Origin: Calditrichia bacterium
GTDB taxonomy: Bacteria > Calditrichota > Calditrichia > RBG-13-44-9 > J042
Direction of reading: 5' to 3'
DNA: 15,170 nt
Assembly (NCBI GenBank): GCA_030430345.1
Contig: JAUIFT010000009.1
Coordinates: 1-15,170, forward strand
Shown here: piece by piece, positions 1 through 5,950 of the stretch
Numbering within the stretch: position 1 is the first letter of the stretch
Layout: each line of letters opens with the position of its first letter
Made by a program: the position numbers and the translations under genes
The notes under the pieces: generated by a model
Seen by the model: only the letters and a program-made list of their open reading frames with translations
What the model was told of the DNA's origin: nothing
Databases searched by the model: none

Positions 1-167
1 TATTCCGGAAAGAAATTCCCATCCTGCTTCATATCCTCGAGAACGATCGAATATTCCGGATACTGTTCCATACTGGATTGCAGCTTGCTAACCGGCGAAG
101 ATTTGTTACAGGCGGTGAGAAAAATGCCCGCAAACAATAAGGTAAGAATGATATAATGTCGCCTCAC
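1..167 (-). CDS. putative lipoprotein, N-terminal part only (runs off left edge)
   Basis: About 55 residues are visible, starting MRRHYIILTLL. The N-terminus is a textbook lipoprotein signal: two Arg and a His, a hydrophobic core, then a lipobox LTAC whose Cys is residue 20, followed by Asn-Lys-Ser. The mature part begins with a Ser-rich linker and continues YPEYSIVLEDMKQDG. The start is GTG at 167, chosen because a good AGGAGA ribosome site sits 6 nt before it and an ATG is lacking there. The DUF4178 gene ends 73 bp upstream on the same strand with no clear terminator between, so the two are probably cotranscribed. The mature sequence is not a family I can name from this fragment; the role in the envelope is inferred from the signal and the neighbour. 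Confidence 0.72.
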   Translation of the reverse strand, partial: MRRHYIILTLLFAGIFLTACNKSSPVSKLQSSMEQYPEYSIVLEDMKQDGNFFPE

Positions 168-240
168 AGTAATTCTCCTGATTTTGTCCCAAATACGTGA
201 TTTGATGTGTCTCCGATCTCCATACCGCTCCACCTTGTTG

Positions 241-786
241 TTACTGCCCCGGTAAAATGTTGCTAAATTCATATTCTTCTACATATCTGCCCCGGGCAGC
301 TTCAAATTCTTCTTCCCCCCATTGCTCGATGGCAATAAAATTCTCCTCATCGTCATCGATGAATTCCCATTGGATAAAACCGATTTTCGGTCCCCGGCCC
401 CCCTTCATAAAATAGGCCGAGCCGGATTCATCCAGATAGTAAGATGTTGCCTCCACAACAATCTCATTAGGCGGATCATCATTGTCCATAATATAGCGAT
501 GAATATTGCCATCAATTTTCCCAATAGGCATTTTTTTACTGACACTCCAATAGACCTCATCGTCCTCGGTACGCTCCAAATAAATTTTTTCCCGGCCAGT
601 GGTCAATTCCCACTCATCCCCGTAGAGTCCATCTCCATAATCGTAACGGTTACAGGCGGTCACTTCCCAGGTTTTCAGATCGTAATCAACATAATATCCG
701 ACCTTCATCTTCGCCAGTTCGAGATCCGCTAACGGATCAAAATCATCATTTTCATTTTTATCTTTGAAAATGTCAAAAATGCCCAT
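241..786 (-). CDS. DUF4178 domain-containing protein
   Basis: The 181-residue protein is acidic and soluble, with no signal peptide or membrane segment. It matches the DUF4178 pattern along nearly its whole length: VGYYVDYDLKTWEVTA at about 29-44, the YDYGDG..DEWELT segment at about 48-62, a YYLDESGSAYF strand near 116-126, and the closing EQWGEEEFEAARG...EYEFSNILP. The family is uncharacterised; from memory it recurs beside PspA-type, DUF350 and polyamine-related genes, which fits the PspA-flotillin locus here. Start is ATG at 786 with GGAGG 5 nt upstream. It is separated from the flotillin gene by a strong terminator and has its own predicted promoter, so it is a separate transcription unit with the downstream lipoprotein gene. 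Function unknown. Confidence 0.88.
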   Translation of the reverse strand: MGIFDIFKDKNENDDFDPLADLELAKMKVGYYVDYDLKTWEVTACNRYDYGDGLYGDEWELTTGREKIYLERTEDDEVYWSVSKKMPIGKIDGNIHRYIMDNDDPPNEIVVEATSYYLDESGSAYFMKGGRGPKIGFIQWEFIDDDEENFIAIEQWGEEEFEAARGRYVEEYEFSNILPGQ

Positions 787-834
787 TTTTCCTCCAGTTT
801 ACTGCTCAACAATTCAATCTGTTACAATATTTTC

Positions 835-863
835 AATATAGATTTTCTAATTCCGTGAATCAA
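835..863 (-). promoter_or_regulatory. sigma-70-like promoter of the DUF4178/lipoprotein unit
   Basis: On the minus strand TTGATT (858-863) is followed after exactly 17 bp by TATATT (835-840). These match TTGACA and TATAAT at 4/6 and 5/6 positions. It lies just beyond the flotillin terminator and about 50 bp before the DUF4178 start, the right place to restart transcription. Assignment is by eye. Confidence 0.5.
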
Positions 864-873
864 GGTGACTGCT

Positions 874-906
874 AAAAAACGGGTGGCCAGTTAAGGGCCA
901 CCCGTT
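874..906 (-). terminator. intrinsic terminator of the flotillin operon
   Basis: Perfect 11-bp stem: AACGGGTGGCC at 878-888 pairs with GGCCACCCGTT at 896-906 around a 7-nt loop. An A-run at 874-879 on the plus strand gives the U-tract on the minus-strand transcript. It starts about 18 bp after the flotillin stop codon. Confidence 0.88.
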
Positions 907-924
907 CCGGTTTTCACCGTGGTG

Positions 925-2451
925 TTACTTACTATCAGCGTTATCTATCGCTTTATCAGGGGTTTCATCTATTTCCGGTTTGCTCTGCCCATTCTGTTCC
1001 GGCAGCGGTGAATAGGGCAATTCCTGCTTCTGGAACTGGCTGAGAATATTCACACCTGTCGCATTTTCAATTTGCTCGGAAAGGGAGATCAGCGCGCTGG
1101 GGAGCTGGTTTATGAAGCGGGAGACGCCGTTGCCGCTGCCATTTCCGTTGCCGGAATCGATGACGCTGACCTTATCGATGGTAACCTTGCCAACCGTGTC
1201 GGTCAACTGCTTCATAATATCCGGGAGCATGTTGAGCATAAAAACTTTCTCACCGTCGCCATTAGCATTCTGATAAACCGAGATCATTTCTGCCAGTACT
1301 TCCAGATTTGCTTTACCTTTTTCCAGGATTGGCGCGGCTTCACCCTGGGCAGCGAGTTCCTTCGCTTGCTTATCAGCGCGGGCCGGTTCGATAACGTCCG
1401 CCATCAAGCGCTTCTTCTGTAAGAGAATTCGTTCTTCTTCCATTTCCTGCTCATATTTCGCCTTGGCTTTTTCGCCGGCAACTTCTGCTTCTCTTTCCTT
1501 AATAATCGCTTCCCGTTCCAGTTCGGCTTTTTTGATACGCAAGTTATTCTCTTCCTGCTCAATACTCTGCTGAGCAACTGCCTGGGAGACTTCCACTTCC
1601 TGGCGGGCTTTAATTTGTGCGGTTTTGATTTCCTGCTCGGCCTGCGCTTTGGCAATTTCCGCCATTTGCTGTGCATGTGCTTCGGAAACTTCCACGCCTT
1701 GATGCGCATTAATTTGTGCGGTCTTGATTTCCTGCTCGGCCTTTGCTTTCGCAATTTCCGCCTGCTGCCGGGAAAGCGCTTCCGCTTCTTCCGCTTCCGC
1801 GGTACGTAATGCTTCCGCTTTCCGCGCTTCGGCAATCACTTCCGCCGTTTTCCGGCGGCCGATCGAATCCAGATATCCGGCATCGTCGGAAACATTCTGA
1901 ATCTTTAAAGTATCCAATTGCAAACCCAGTTGATCCAGATCGTTGTCCGCTTCGCCAATCAGGCTTTGGGCGAACTTCAGGCGATCTTCGTTAACTTCTT
2001 CCGGTGTTAATGTCGCCAGAACCCCTCTCAAGTTACCTTCCAATGTATCCTTGGCAATCTTGTGAATATCATTGAACGGTTTTCCTAGAAAACGCTCAAC
2101 AGCATTACCGAAAGAAGGTTCATTGGAATTAATTTTAACATTGGCGATTGCCTCCACACTTAGCGGAATCCCTCCTTTGGAATACGCATTTTTTACTGAT
2201 AATTCGATCGGAATTGTTTCCAGGGACATCCGAGCGGCTCTCTCCACTACCGGCCAACGGATTGACCTGCCTCCGCTAATTAAACGATATCCGACAACTG
2301 AGCCATCCGGCAGCTTCCGTTTTTTACCAGAAATAACGATGACTTCATTAGGATGACAGACCATCAACAGTTTGTTAATCATCATTACTACAACAATGGC
2401 GATAAACCCCAGGATAAATATTCCGCCCGCAAAAAAATTCCCGACATCCAT
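925..2451 (-). CDS. flotillin family protein (FloT/YuaG-like, SPFH domain)
   Basis: The 508-residue protein has the length and layout of bacterial FloT/YuaG. Residues about 6-28 form one membrane segment. An SPFH/band-7 domain follows to about 200, including HPNEVIVISG and the conserved RFLGK.FNDI..IAKDTLEGNLRGVLATLTPEE block. A long Ala/Glu/Lys coiled coil covers about 205-360, and the C-terminal flotillin region contains ADVIEPARADKQAK and VFMLNMLPDI. Flotillins form membrane scaffolds that organise microdomains and work with NfeD partners, and the NfeD-like gene is directly upstream. I chose ATG at 2451, preceded by GGAGGG; an in-frame TTG at 2463 would put that ribosome site inside the gene. 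The coiled coil carries a 33-residue tandem duplication. The gene ends at a strong terminator, so it is the last of the psp operon. Confidence 0.93.
   Translation of the reverse strand: MDVGNFFAGGIFILGFIAIVVVMMINKLLMVCHPNEVIVISGKKRKLPDGSVVGYRLISGGRSIRWPVVERAARMSLETIPIELSVKNAYSKGGIPLSVEAIANVKINSNEPSFGNAVERFLGKPFNDIHKIAKDTLEGNLRGVLATLTPEEVNEDRLKFAQSLIGEADNDLDQLGLQLDTLKIQNVSDDAGYLDSIGRRKTAEVIAEARKAEALRTAEAEEAEALSRQQAEIAKAKAEQEIKTAQINAHQGVEVSEAHAQQMAEIAKAQAEQEIKTAQIKARQEVEVSQAVAQQSIEQEENNLRIKKAELEREAIIKEREAEVAGEKAKAKYEQEMEEERILLQKKRLMADVIEPARADKQAKELAAQGEAAPILEKGKANLEVLAEMISVYQNANGDGEKVFMLNMLPDIMKQLTDTVGKVTIDKVSVIDSGNGNGSGNGVSRFINQLPSALISLSEQIENATGVNILSQFQKQELPYSPLPEQNGQSKPEIDETPDKAIDNADSK
1564..1761 (-). 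repeat. tandem 99-bp duplication inside the flotillin coiled coil
   Basis: Flotillin residues 231-263 and 264-296 are two copies of one 33-residue unit beginning AEIAKA(K/Q)AEQEIKTAQI and ending AQQ(M/S). The DNA copies are 1663-1761 and 1564-1662. They keep frame and remain similar at the base level, so this is a fairly recent internal duplication that lengthens the coiled coil. Confidence 0.85.
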
Positions 2452-2548
2452 AATACCCTCCAATGATGTTTAGTTATTATTCTGTTTATTCAATGATTTT
2501 GTATAACTTTTTGATCTAACATGCACTGTTTTGGGCATTCTGCACCGA

Positions 2549-3178
2549 TTAAACGAATTCCTTCTCTACCACTTGTGCTGTATTATCTTTCACACGAAGC
2601 ACAATCACCGTTTCGCCTTCCTGAAAATTATCCCGGTCGGCTTCCTCGGCAGTAATTGCCAGCAATTGAAATTTGCGTCCATGGGCATTCAGGGCAATTT
2701 TTCCCTTGTTTTGCCGCGATAAATTGATGGTGACATTTGCCGGCATACCGGTTAATGAGGCTAAATTCAAGGAGCTATCCACTTCGTTGCGGACGAGATG
2801 ATTGAGCGTTTTATGCATCAGAAAACTGGCGATACCTCCCATTATGATTGCACTCGGGAAGGTGATTAAGGCAGGAACGCTAAGTAAATTAAAAATGGTG
2901 CCTGTCATTCCAAAGAAAGCGACAAAGAAAATAGCATTGCGGAAGCTGAGGAATTTCGCGCCCTCCACCAGGCCTTCACTATTGGCAGCATCCCCTGCGG
3001 CGTCACTGTCGACATCAACGTCCGCATCTGCATCAATATCCATATCGCTCTGAAAATCGACATCTCCGTCGACATCTACATCCATTTCAACATCCGCGTC
3101 AGTATCCCCACCAAAGAATAAAGAGATCGCAATAAAAATTCCCCCTACGATGAAACAGGCGAGATAAATTTTAAACAT
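2549..3178 (-). CDS. NfeD-like membrane protein with OB-fold C-terminus and Asp-x-Asp tract
   Basis: In the 209-residue protein, membrane segments lie at about 4-22 and, after a loop, at about 82-103 and 104-121. The C-terminal domain from about 140 to 205 (SLTGMPANVTINLSRQNKGKIALN...GETVIVLRV) has the beta-rich look of the NfeD/YuaF OB fold. NfeD-type proteins are coded next to flotillins and are thought to act with them at membrane microdomains, exactly the arrangement here. The loop after the first membrane segment is extreme: from 25 to 59 every second residue is acidic (16 Asp, 1 Glu, one exception at Gln43). Start is ATG at 3178 with GAGGAG 7 nt upstream. The flotillin gene starts 97 bp downstream with no terminator between. 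A hairpin separates it from pspA, so its level may differ from PspA. Confidence 0.85.
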   Translation of the reverse strand: MFKIYLACFIVGGIFIAISLFFGGDTDADVEMDVDVDGDVDFQSDMDIDADADVDVDSDAAGDAANSEGLVEGAKFLSFRNAIFFVAFFGMTGTIFNLLSVPALITFPSAIIMGGIASFLMHKTLNHLVRNEVDSSLNLASLTGMPANVTINLSRQNKGKIALNAHGRKFQLLAITAEEADRDNFQEGETVIVLRVKDNTAQVVEKEFV

Positions 3179-3220
3179 GGCGCGCTCCTCATTTTGTCAT
3201 CAGTTCCGTCGATATTTTTT

Positions 3221-3265
3221 TAAAAAGGTAGAGCCGGGACAGGCGGTCGAACCTGCCCGTGCTCT
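3221..3265 (-). terminator. imperfect hairpin with short U-tract between pspA and nfeD-like gene
   Basis: AGAGC (3230-3234), CGGG (3235-3238) and CAGG (3240-3243) pair with CCTG, CCCG and GCTCT (3252-3265), with two single-base bulges and an 8-nt loop. On the minus strand it is followed by ACC and five U. It lies 58 bp after the pspA stop, with only about 45 bp to the next start. It may be a partial (attenuating) terminator or a processing hairpin that sets PspA above NfeD/flotillin. Confidence 0.5.
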
Positions 3266-3322
3266 GACATACCGGATGGGCACAACCGGCTGCGATCTAT
3301 GTTAACGGCATTGGCAAGGGGA

Positions 3323-4045
3323 TTAGGAATCTTTCTTCTTGCCGGCCAATTTCTTTTTCAACTGTGCTAAAGCGTCTTCTACGGATTTATCTTTCATTAC
3401 CTTTTCGAGATCGATATCTTTCTCTTTGCCGGTGCTTTCCAGCTTGAGCAACTCTTCGGATGCCTCAGCTTCTGCTTCCATTTGCATAATCTTTTCTTCA
3501 TAGGATTCCAGCGCTTTGATAGAATCAAGATCACTGATCGAGCTGGAAATGCTTCCCATTGCCTCCTGAGACTTCTTCAAGGCACTCTGGGTGCGCATTT
3601 GAGCATCAGCGGCCAGCTTACGGCGAATCAATTCTTCTTTCTTCCGCCGGGCAGTCTGCACCTGGTCTTCCAGCTTATCGAGATTCTCTTTCATTTTTTC
3701 CGCTAATGCCGCAGCAGTTTCCACTTCCGTTTCCAGCGCACTTACTCGATTATCCAGTTCCAATTTTTTCGTAATGATCTGGCGGGCAAATTCCTCGTCG
3801 CCGCTTTCCAGCGCTGCTGCTGCTTTCTTCTCCAGCACCTCCGCCTGTCCGCGGGTCATTTCGATTTTCTTCTCCAATTGCTTTTGTTGACCGATGGCTT
3901 TCACAGTTTCGCGGCGCAGTTCGATAATGCTTTCTTCCATATCGCGGATAAGCTGTTTTACCATTACCTCCGGATCTTCAGCGGCATCCAGCATATGATT
4001 CACATTTGCTGAAATCAATTTGGAGATACGTTGTAAGATGTTCAT
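3323..4045 (-). CDS. pspA: PspA/IM30 family phage shock protein A
   Basis: The 240-residue protein is nearly all helical, as expected of PspA/IM30 (usually about 220-250 residues). The amphipathic N-terminal helix MNILQRISKLISANVNHMLD is the membrane-binding element, followed by the family signature AAEDPEVMVKQLIRDMEESI. Long coiled coils rich in Lys, Glu and Ala follow, with the DLDSIKALESYEEKIMQMEAEAEA block near 170-200. PspA binds stressed inner membrane as an ESCRT-III-like scaffold and, in enterobacteria, restrains PspF. Start is ATG at 4045 with GGAGGT 7 nt upstream. It lies second in a sigma-54-type operon, 57 bp after the GxxExxY-like gene, and pspF is the next gene upstream. I see no PspB or PspC in the window. 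Confidence 0.95.
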   Translation of the reverse strand: MNILQRISKLISANVNHMLDAAEDPEVMVKQLIRDMEESIIELRRETVKAIGQQKQLEKKIEMTRGQAEVLEKKAAAALESGDEEFARQIITKKLELDNRVSALETEVETAAALAEKMKENLDKLEDQVQTARRKKEELIRRKLAADAQMRTQSALKKSQEAMGSISSSISDLDSIKALESYEEKIMQMEAEAEASEELLKLESTGKEKDIDLEKVMKDKSVEDALAQLKKKLAGKKKDS

Positions 4046-4102
4046 AATAGAACCTCCGTTAAAGATTTGTATTTACTTCGGACAGTCTGTGCTTGTCCCC
4101 CG

Positions 4103-4492
4103 TTAAGCCTGCATGATTCTTCGGATGTTTAACCCTTCCTTATCGAGAGTAATTAACAAGCCGGTCGATGCTTTGCAGTGCTTCAGGTAATTTCTTAATT
4201 TCACTTCGTCAGTCAGGTTAATCTTTCTGTCCAGGCGGATAAACACCGCGAGGTCGTCAAAACACAGGAAGTCTTCTGTTACTTCCTTGCCTGATGTTGC
4301 CGCGACTGCTCTGATACCTTGAAATTTAACATTCTTCAGTTCGAACTCTTTCATCAATGCTTTCGCATAACTGCTGTTGTTGTTATGCTGGGCGGTGCGA
4401 TAAAAAGCGCGTTGAGCAGCGCGGATGATCAAAAAGATTTTGGCCTCCCAGATGTCGGCCGCTTTGTTGTGATGTTTGCTTGCGTGTACCAT
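4103..4492 (-). CDS. GxxExxY-like protein (PD-(D/E)XK-related fold), apparently catalytically degenerate
   Basis: This 129-residue protein has no signal or membrane segment. Its second half lines up by eye with the GxxExxY family (PDDEXK_3): ALMKEFELKNVKF matches the family helix and strand, TEDFLCFDDLAVFI matches the RADFVCFGEVIVEL-type core, and NYLKHCKASTGLLITLD...IRRIM matches NYLKATGL..GLLLNFG..IKRI. The residues that define the family are lost: the GxxExxY stretch reads HNNNSSY, and the catalytic ELK reads F-I-R. It may be a pseudoenzyme with a binding role. Start is ATG at 4492; an in-frame TAG lies 9 nt upstream, so no longer form is possible. It is the first gene after the sigma-54 promoter, about 81 nt from the predicted start of transcription, and is followed by pspA. 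The family call is from memory without a search. Confidence 0.6.
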   Translation of the reverse strand: MVHASKHHNKAADIWEAKIFLIIRAAQRAFYRTAQHNNNSSYAKALMKEFELKNVKFQGIRAVAATSGKEVTEDFLCFDDLAVFIRLDRKINLTDEVKLRNYLKHCKASTGLLITLDKEGLNIRRIMQA

Positions 4493-4584
4493 TGCCCTCT
4501 ACCCTCGTCAGCACATTAAATCTTCTGACTTTGCCTTTTTTAGGCTTTTTCTTTTTCTCTTTTAACTTGCTACCGGGGATGTTC

Positions 4585-4599
4585 GCAACAGGTGTGCCA
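4585..4599 (-). promoter_or_regulatory. sigma-54 (-24/-12) promoter of the psp operon
   Basis: The minus strand from 4599 to 4585 reads TGGCACACCTGTTGC. This has the full TGGCAC and TTGC boxes, with GG and GC separated by exactly 10 bp as sigma-54 requires. It departs from the consensus only after each box (A for G, then G for A/T). Predicted transcription start is near 4573, giving an 81-nt leader before the gene at 4492. It sits between pspF and pspA, downstream of a PspF-type activator. Confidence 0.85.
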
Positions 4600-4643
4600 A
4601 ACAAGGGAATGCAGGTTTTAGGGGGTTTTTGAGGGGAATTTGG

Positions 4644-4700
4644 TGGTTTTTTTCACCAGATTGGTTTTTTTCACCACCGATTATCTGGTGTTTTACACCA
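4644..4700 (-). promoter_or_regulatory. three imperfect palindromes, candidate PspF enhancer (UAS)
   Basis: TGGTTTTTTTCACCA occurs identically at 4644-4658 and 4662-4676 (plus strand), and a related, more perfect palindrome TGGTGTTTTACACCA is at 4686-4700. All have half-sites TGGT(G) and CACCA around 5 bp. They span about -71 to -127 from the predicted sigma-54 start, the region where PspF binds upstream of pspA in E. coli. The third copy overlaps the pspF stop codon (4693-4695). No U-tract follows on the minus strand, so a terminator is less likely. Confidence 0.68.
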
Positions 4701-5667
4701 TTAGCTCTTCCAGCTTATATTTCTTATAAAAGTGCCGGAATTGGTCGTAGGTCATTCCAAGCATCTCCGCAGCACTGCGCTGGTTGCCCGCAGCTTCTTT
4801 CAATGCATTCAGGAGGAGAGTTTTTTCGTAGGCGCGAACTTTCTCGTAAAAATTTCCACGAATGGGTTCTACCGAGGTAATTTCCATTGGCAGCTCGCTG
4901 GCGTGGATCGTGCCGTCTTCATCATAAAAATAGAGCCGCTCAATCGTGTTTTTCAACTGGCGAATGTTGCCAGGCCAGTAATAGTTTTTCAATTCATTAA
5001 TGGCCGAGGGCGTAAAGTTTTTTTCTTCCAGATTAGGAATTTCCCGATGGAGCTTGTCGATAAAATGATCGATCAGGGCGGGAATGTCCTCGCGGCGTTT
5101 TCGTAATGGGGGAAGGGTCAGCTCTGCAAAAGAGAGGCGATCGTAGAGATCTTCGAGGAACTCACCATTCTTCATCATTTTTCCCAGGTCGGCATTGGTT
5201 GCGGCGATAATACGAACATCGACAGTTATCGATTTGGTACCGCCCAGTCGTTCAAATTGCTGATATTCGATCACGCGCAACAGTTTTTCCTGGACGGTGC
5301 GATTCATATTCGCGACTTCATCGAGGAAAAGTGTGCCGCCATCGGCGATCTCCAGCTTACCGGCCTGGGCATCAACCGCGCCGGTGTACGCACCTTTCTC
5401 CCGGCCAAACATTTCGGCGATAATCAGATCTTCCTGAAATGCGGCACAGTTTACCACTATATACGGTGCTTCGCCCCGCCCACTTTCATTGTGAATAAAT
5501 TGGGCGAGCAACTCCTTACCGGTGCCCCGTTCGCCGCGTATCAACATGGGACGGGCAATTTTTGCATAAGTAGATGCCTGCTGCAACACTTTTACATATG
5601 CTTCGCTGTTCCCGATGCCAAAAGGAATTTTATTATCAACTAGCTGTTTTTTTATTTCGCCGGCCAT
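4693..5667 (-). CDS. pspF: PspF-like sigma-54-dependent transcriptional activator
   Basis: At 324 residues it matches PspF length and, like PspF, has no N-terminal sensor: the AAA+ domain starts almost at once. Visible motifs are Walker A GERGTGKE (45-52), the sigma-54-contacting loop GAYTGA (92-97), Walker B GGTLFLDE (110-117), NIRQLKN (234-240) and a Fis-type helix-turn-helix at about 293-318, NQRSAAEMLGMTYDQFR, very close to E. coli PspF NQKRAAELLGLTYHQFR. PspF drives psp genes from sigma-54 promoters and is normally inhibited by PspA. The next operon downstream carries pspA, a sigma-54 promoter and candidate enhancer sites. Oddities: the first of two conserved arginines in FREDLYYR-type sequences is Leu171 (FLEDLYDR), and Gly64 stands where E. 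coli has Trp56. The start at 5667 has only a weak ribosome site. Confidence 0.93.
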   Translation of the reverse strand: MAGEIKKQLVDNKIPFGIGNSEAYVKVLQQASTYAKIARPMLIRGERGTGKELLAQFIHNESGRGEAPYIVVNCAAFQEDLIIAEMFGREKGAYTGAVDAQAGKLEIADGGTLFLDEVANMNRTVQEKLLRVIEYQQFERLGGTKSITVDVRIIAATNADLGKMMKNGEFLEDLYDRLSFAELTLPPLRKRREDIPALIDHFIDKLHREIPNLEEKNFTPSAINELKNYYWPGNIRQLKNTIERLYFYDEDGTIHASELPMEITSVEPIRGNFYEKVRAYEKTLLLNALKEAAGNQRSAAEMLGMTYDQFRHFYKKYKLEELMV

Positions 5668-5769
5668 AGGAATCTTATCTCGCTGCTATCTGAGGGTTTC
5701 GGACGATTACAATGCCCATATCACGGGCGGTGGACTGGAAAATAGTAAACATATCGGAAAAATGAAAGT

Positions 5770-5794
5770 GGTAGAGACAATTCATGTCTCTACC
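5770..5794. repeat. perfect intergenic palindrome with GTAGAGACA arms
   Basis: GGTAGAGACA (5770-5779) and TGTCTCTACC (5785-5794) are perfect 10-bp arms around ATTCA. It lies between the divergent pspF and outer-membrane protein genes. No U-tract follows on either side, so it is not a normal terminator. GTAGAGAC...GTCTCTAC palindromes are, as I recall, a recurring dispersed type in several bacterial phyla. The remainder of this 283-bp gap shows nothing firm. Confidence 0.7.
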
Positions 5795-5950
5795 TCAAAG
5801 GTTAACCTGATATTGTTCAAAATAAGCAATGCCCGGGAATGAAAAATGGAAAATGCCACAAAATGGGTATTTCTTAAGGAGATATCCTTTGTAGATTTCG
5901 CTATAGTATGTTTCCGGAATTGCCGATCCATGAAACCGAAGGAGTGATCC

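Noticed and set aside
1404..1835. Long Arg/Lys-rich frame within the flotillin gene
   Set aside because: It is an out-of-frame reading of the repetitive coiled-coil codons; its basic, low-complexity sequence has no ribosome site or homology.
2449..2463. TTG at 2463 as the flotillin start
   Set aside because: The GGAGGG ribosome site would then be inside the gene; ATG at 2451 is correctly spaced from it.
2990..3110. Short tandem repeats in the Asp-rich region as a CRISPR or minisatellite
   Set aside because: The repetition follows Asp-x codons within an intact gene; there are no spacers or fixed-length units.
4383..4604. Lys-rich 73-residue reading frame overlapping the GxxExxY-like gene
   Set aside because: Its start lies upstream of the predicted transcription start and inside the sigma-54 promoter region, it has no ribosome site, and it conflicts with the better-supported gene at 4103-4492.
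4644..4700. Palindromes after pspF as an intrinsic terminator
   Set aside because: No U-tract follows on the minus strand, the units are regularly repeated, and their distance to the sigma-54 promoter fits an enhancer better.
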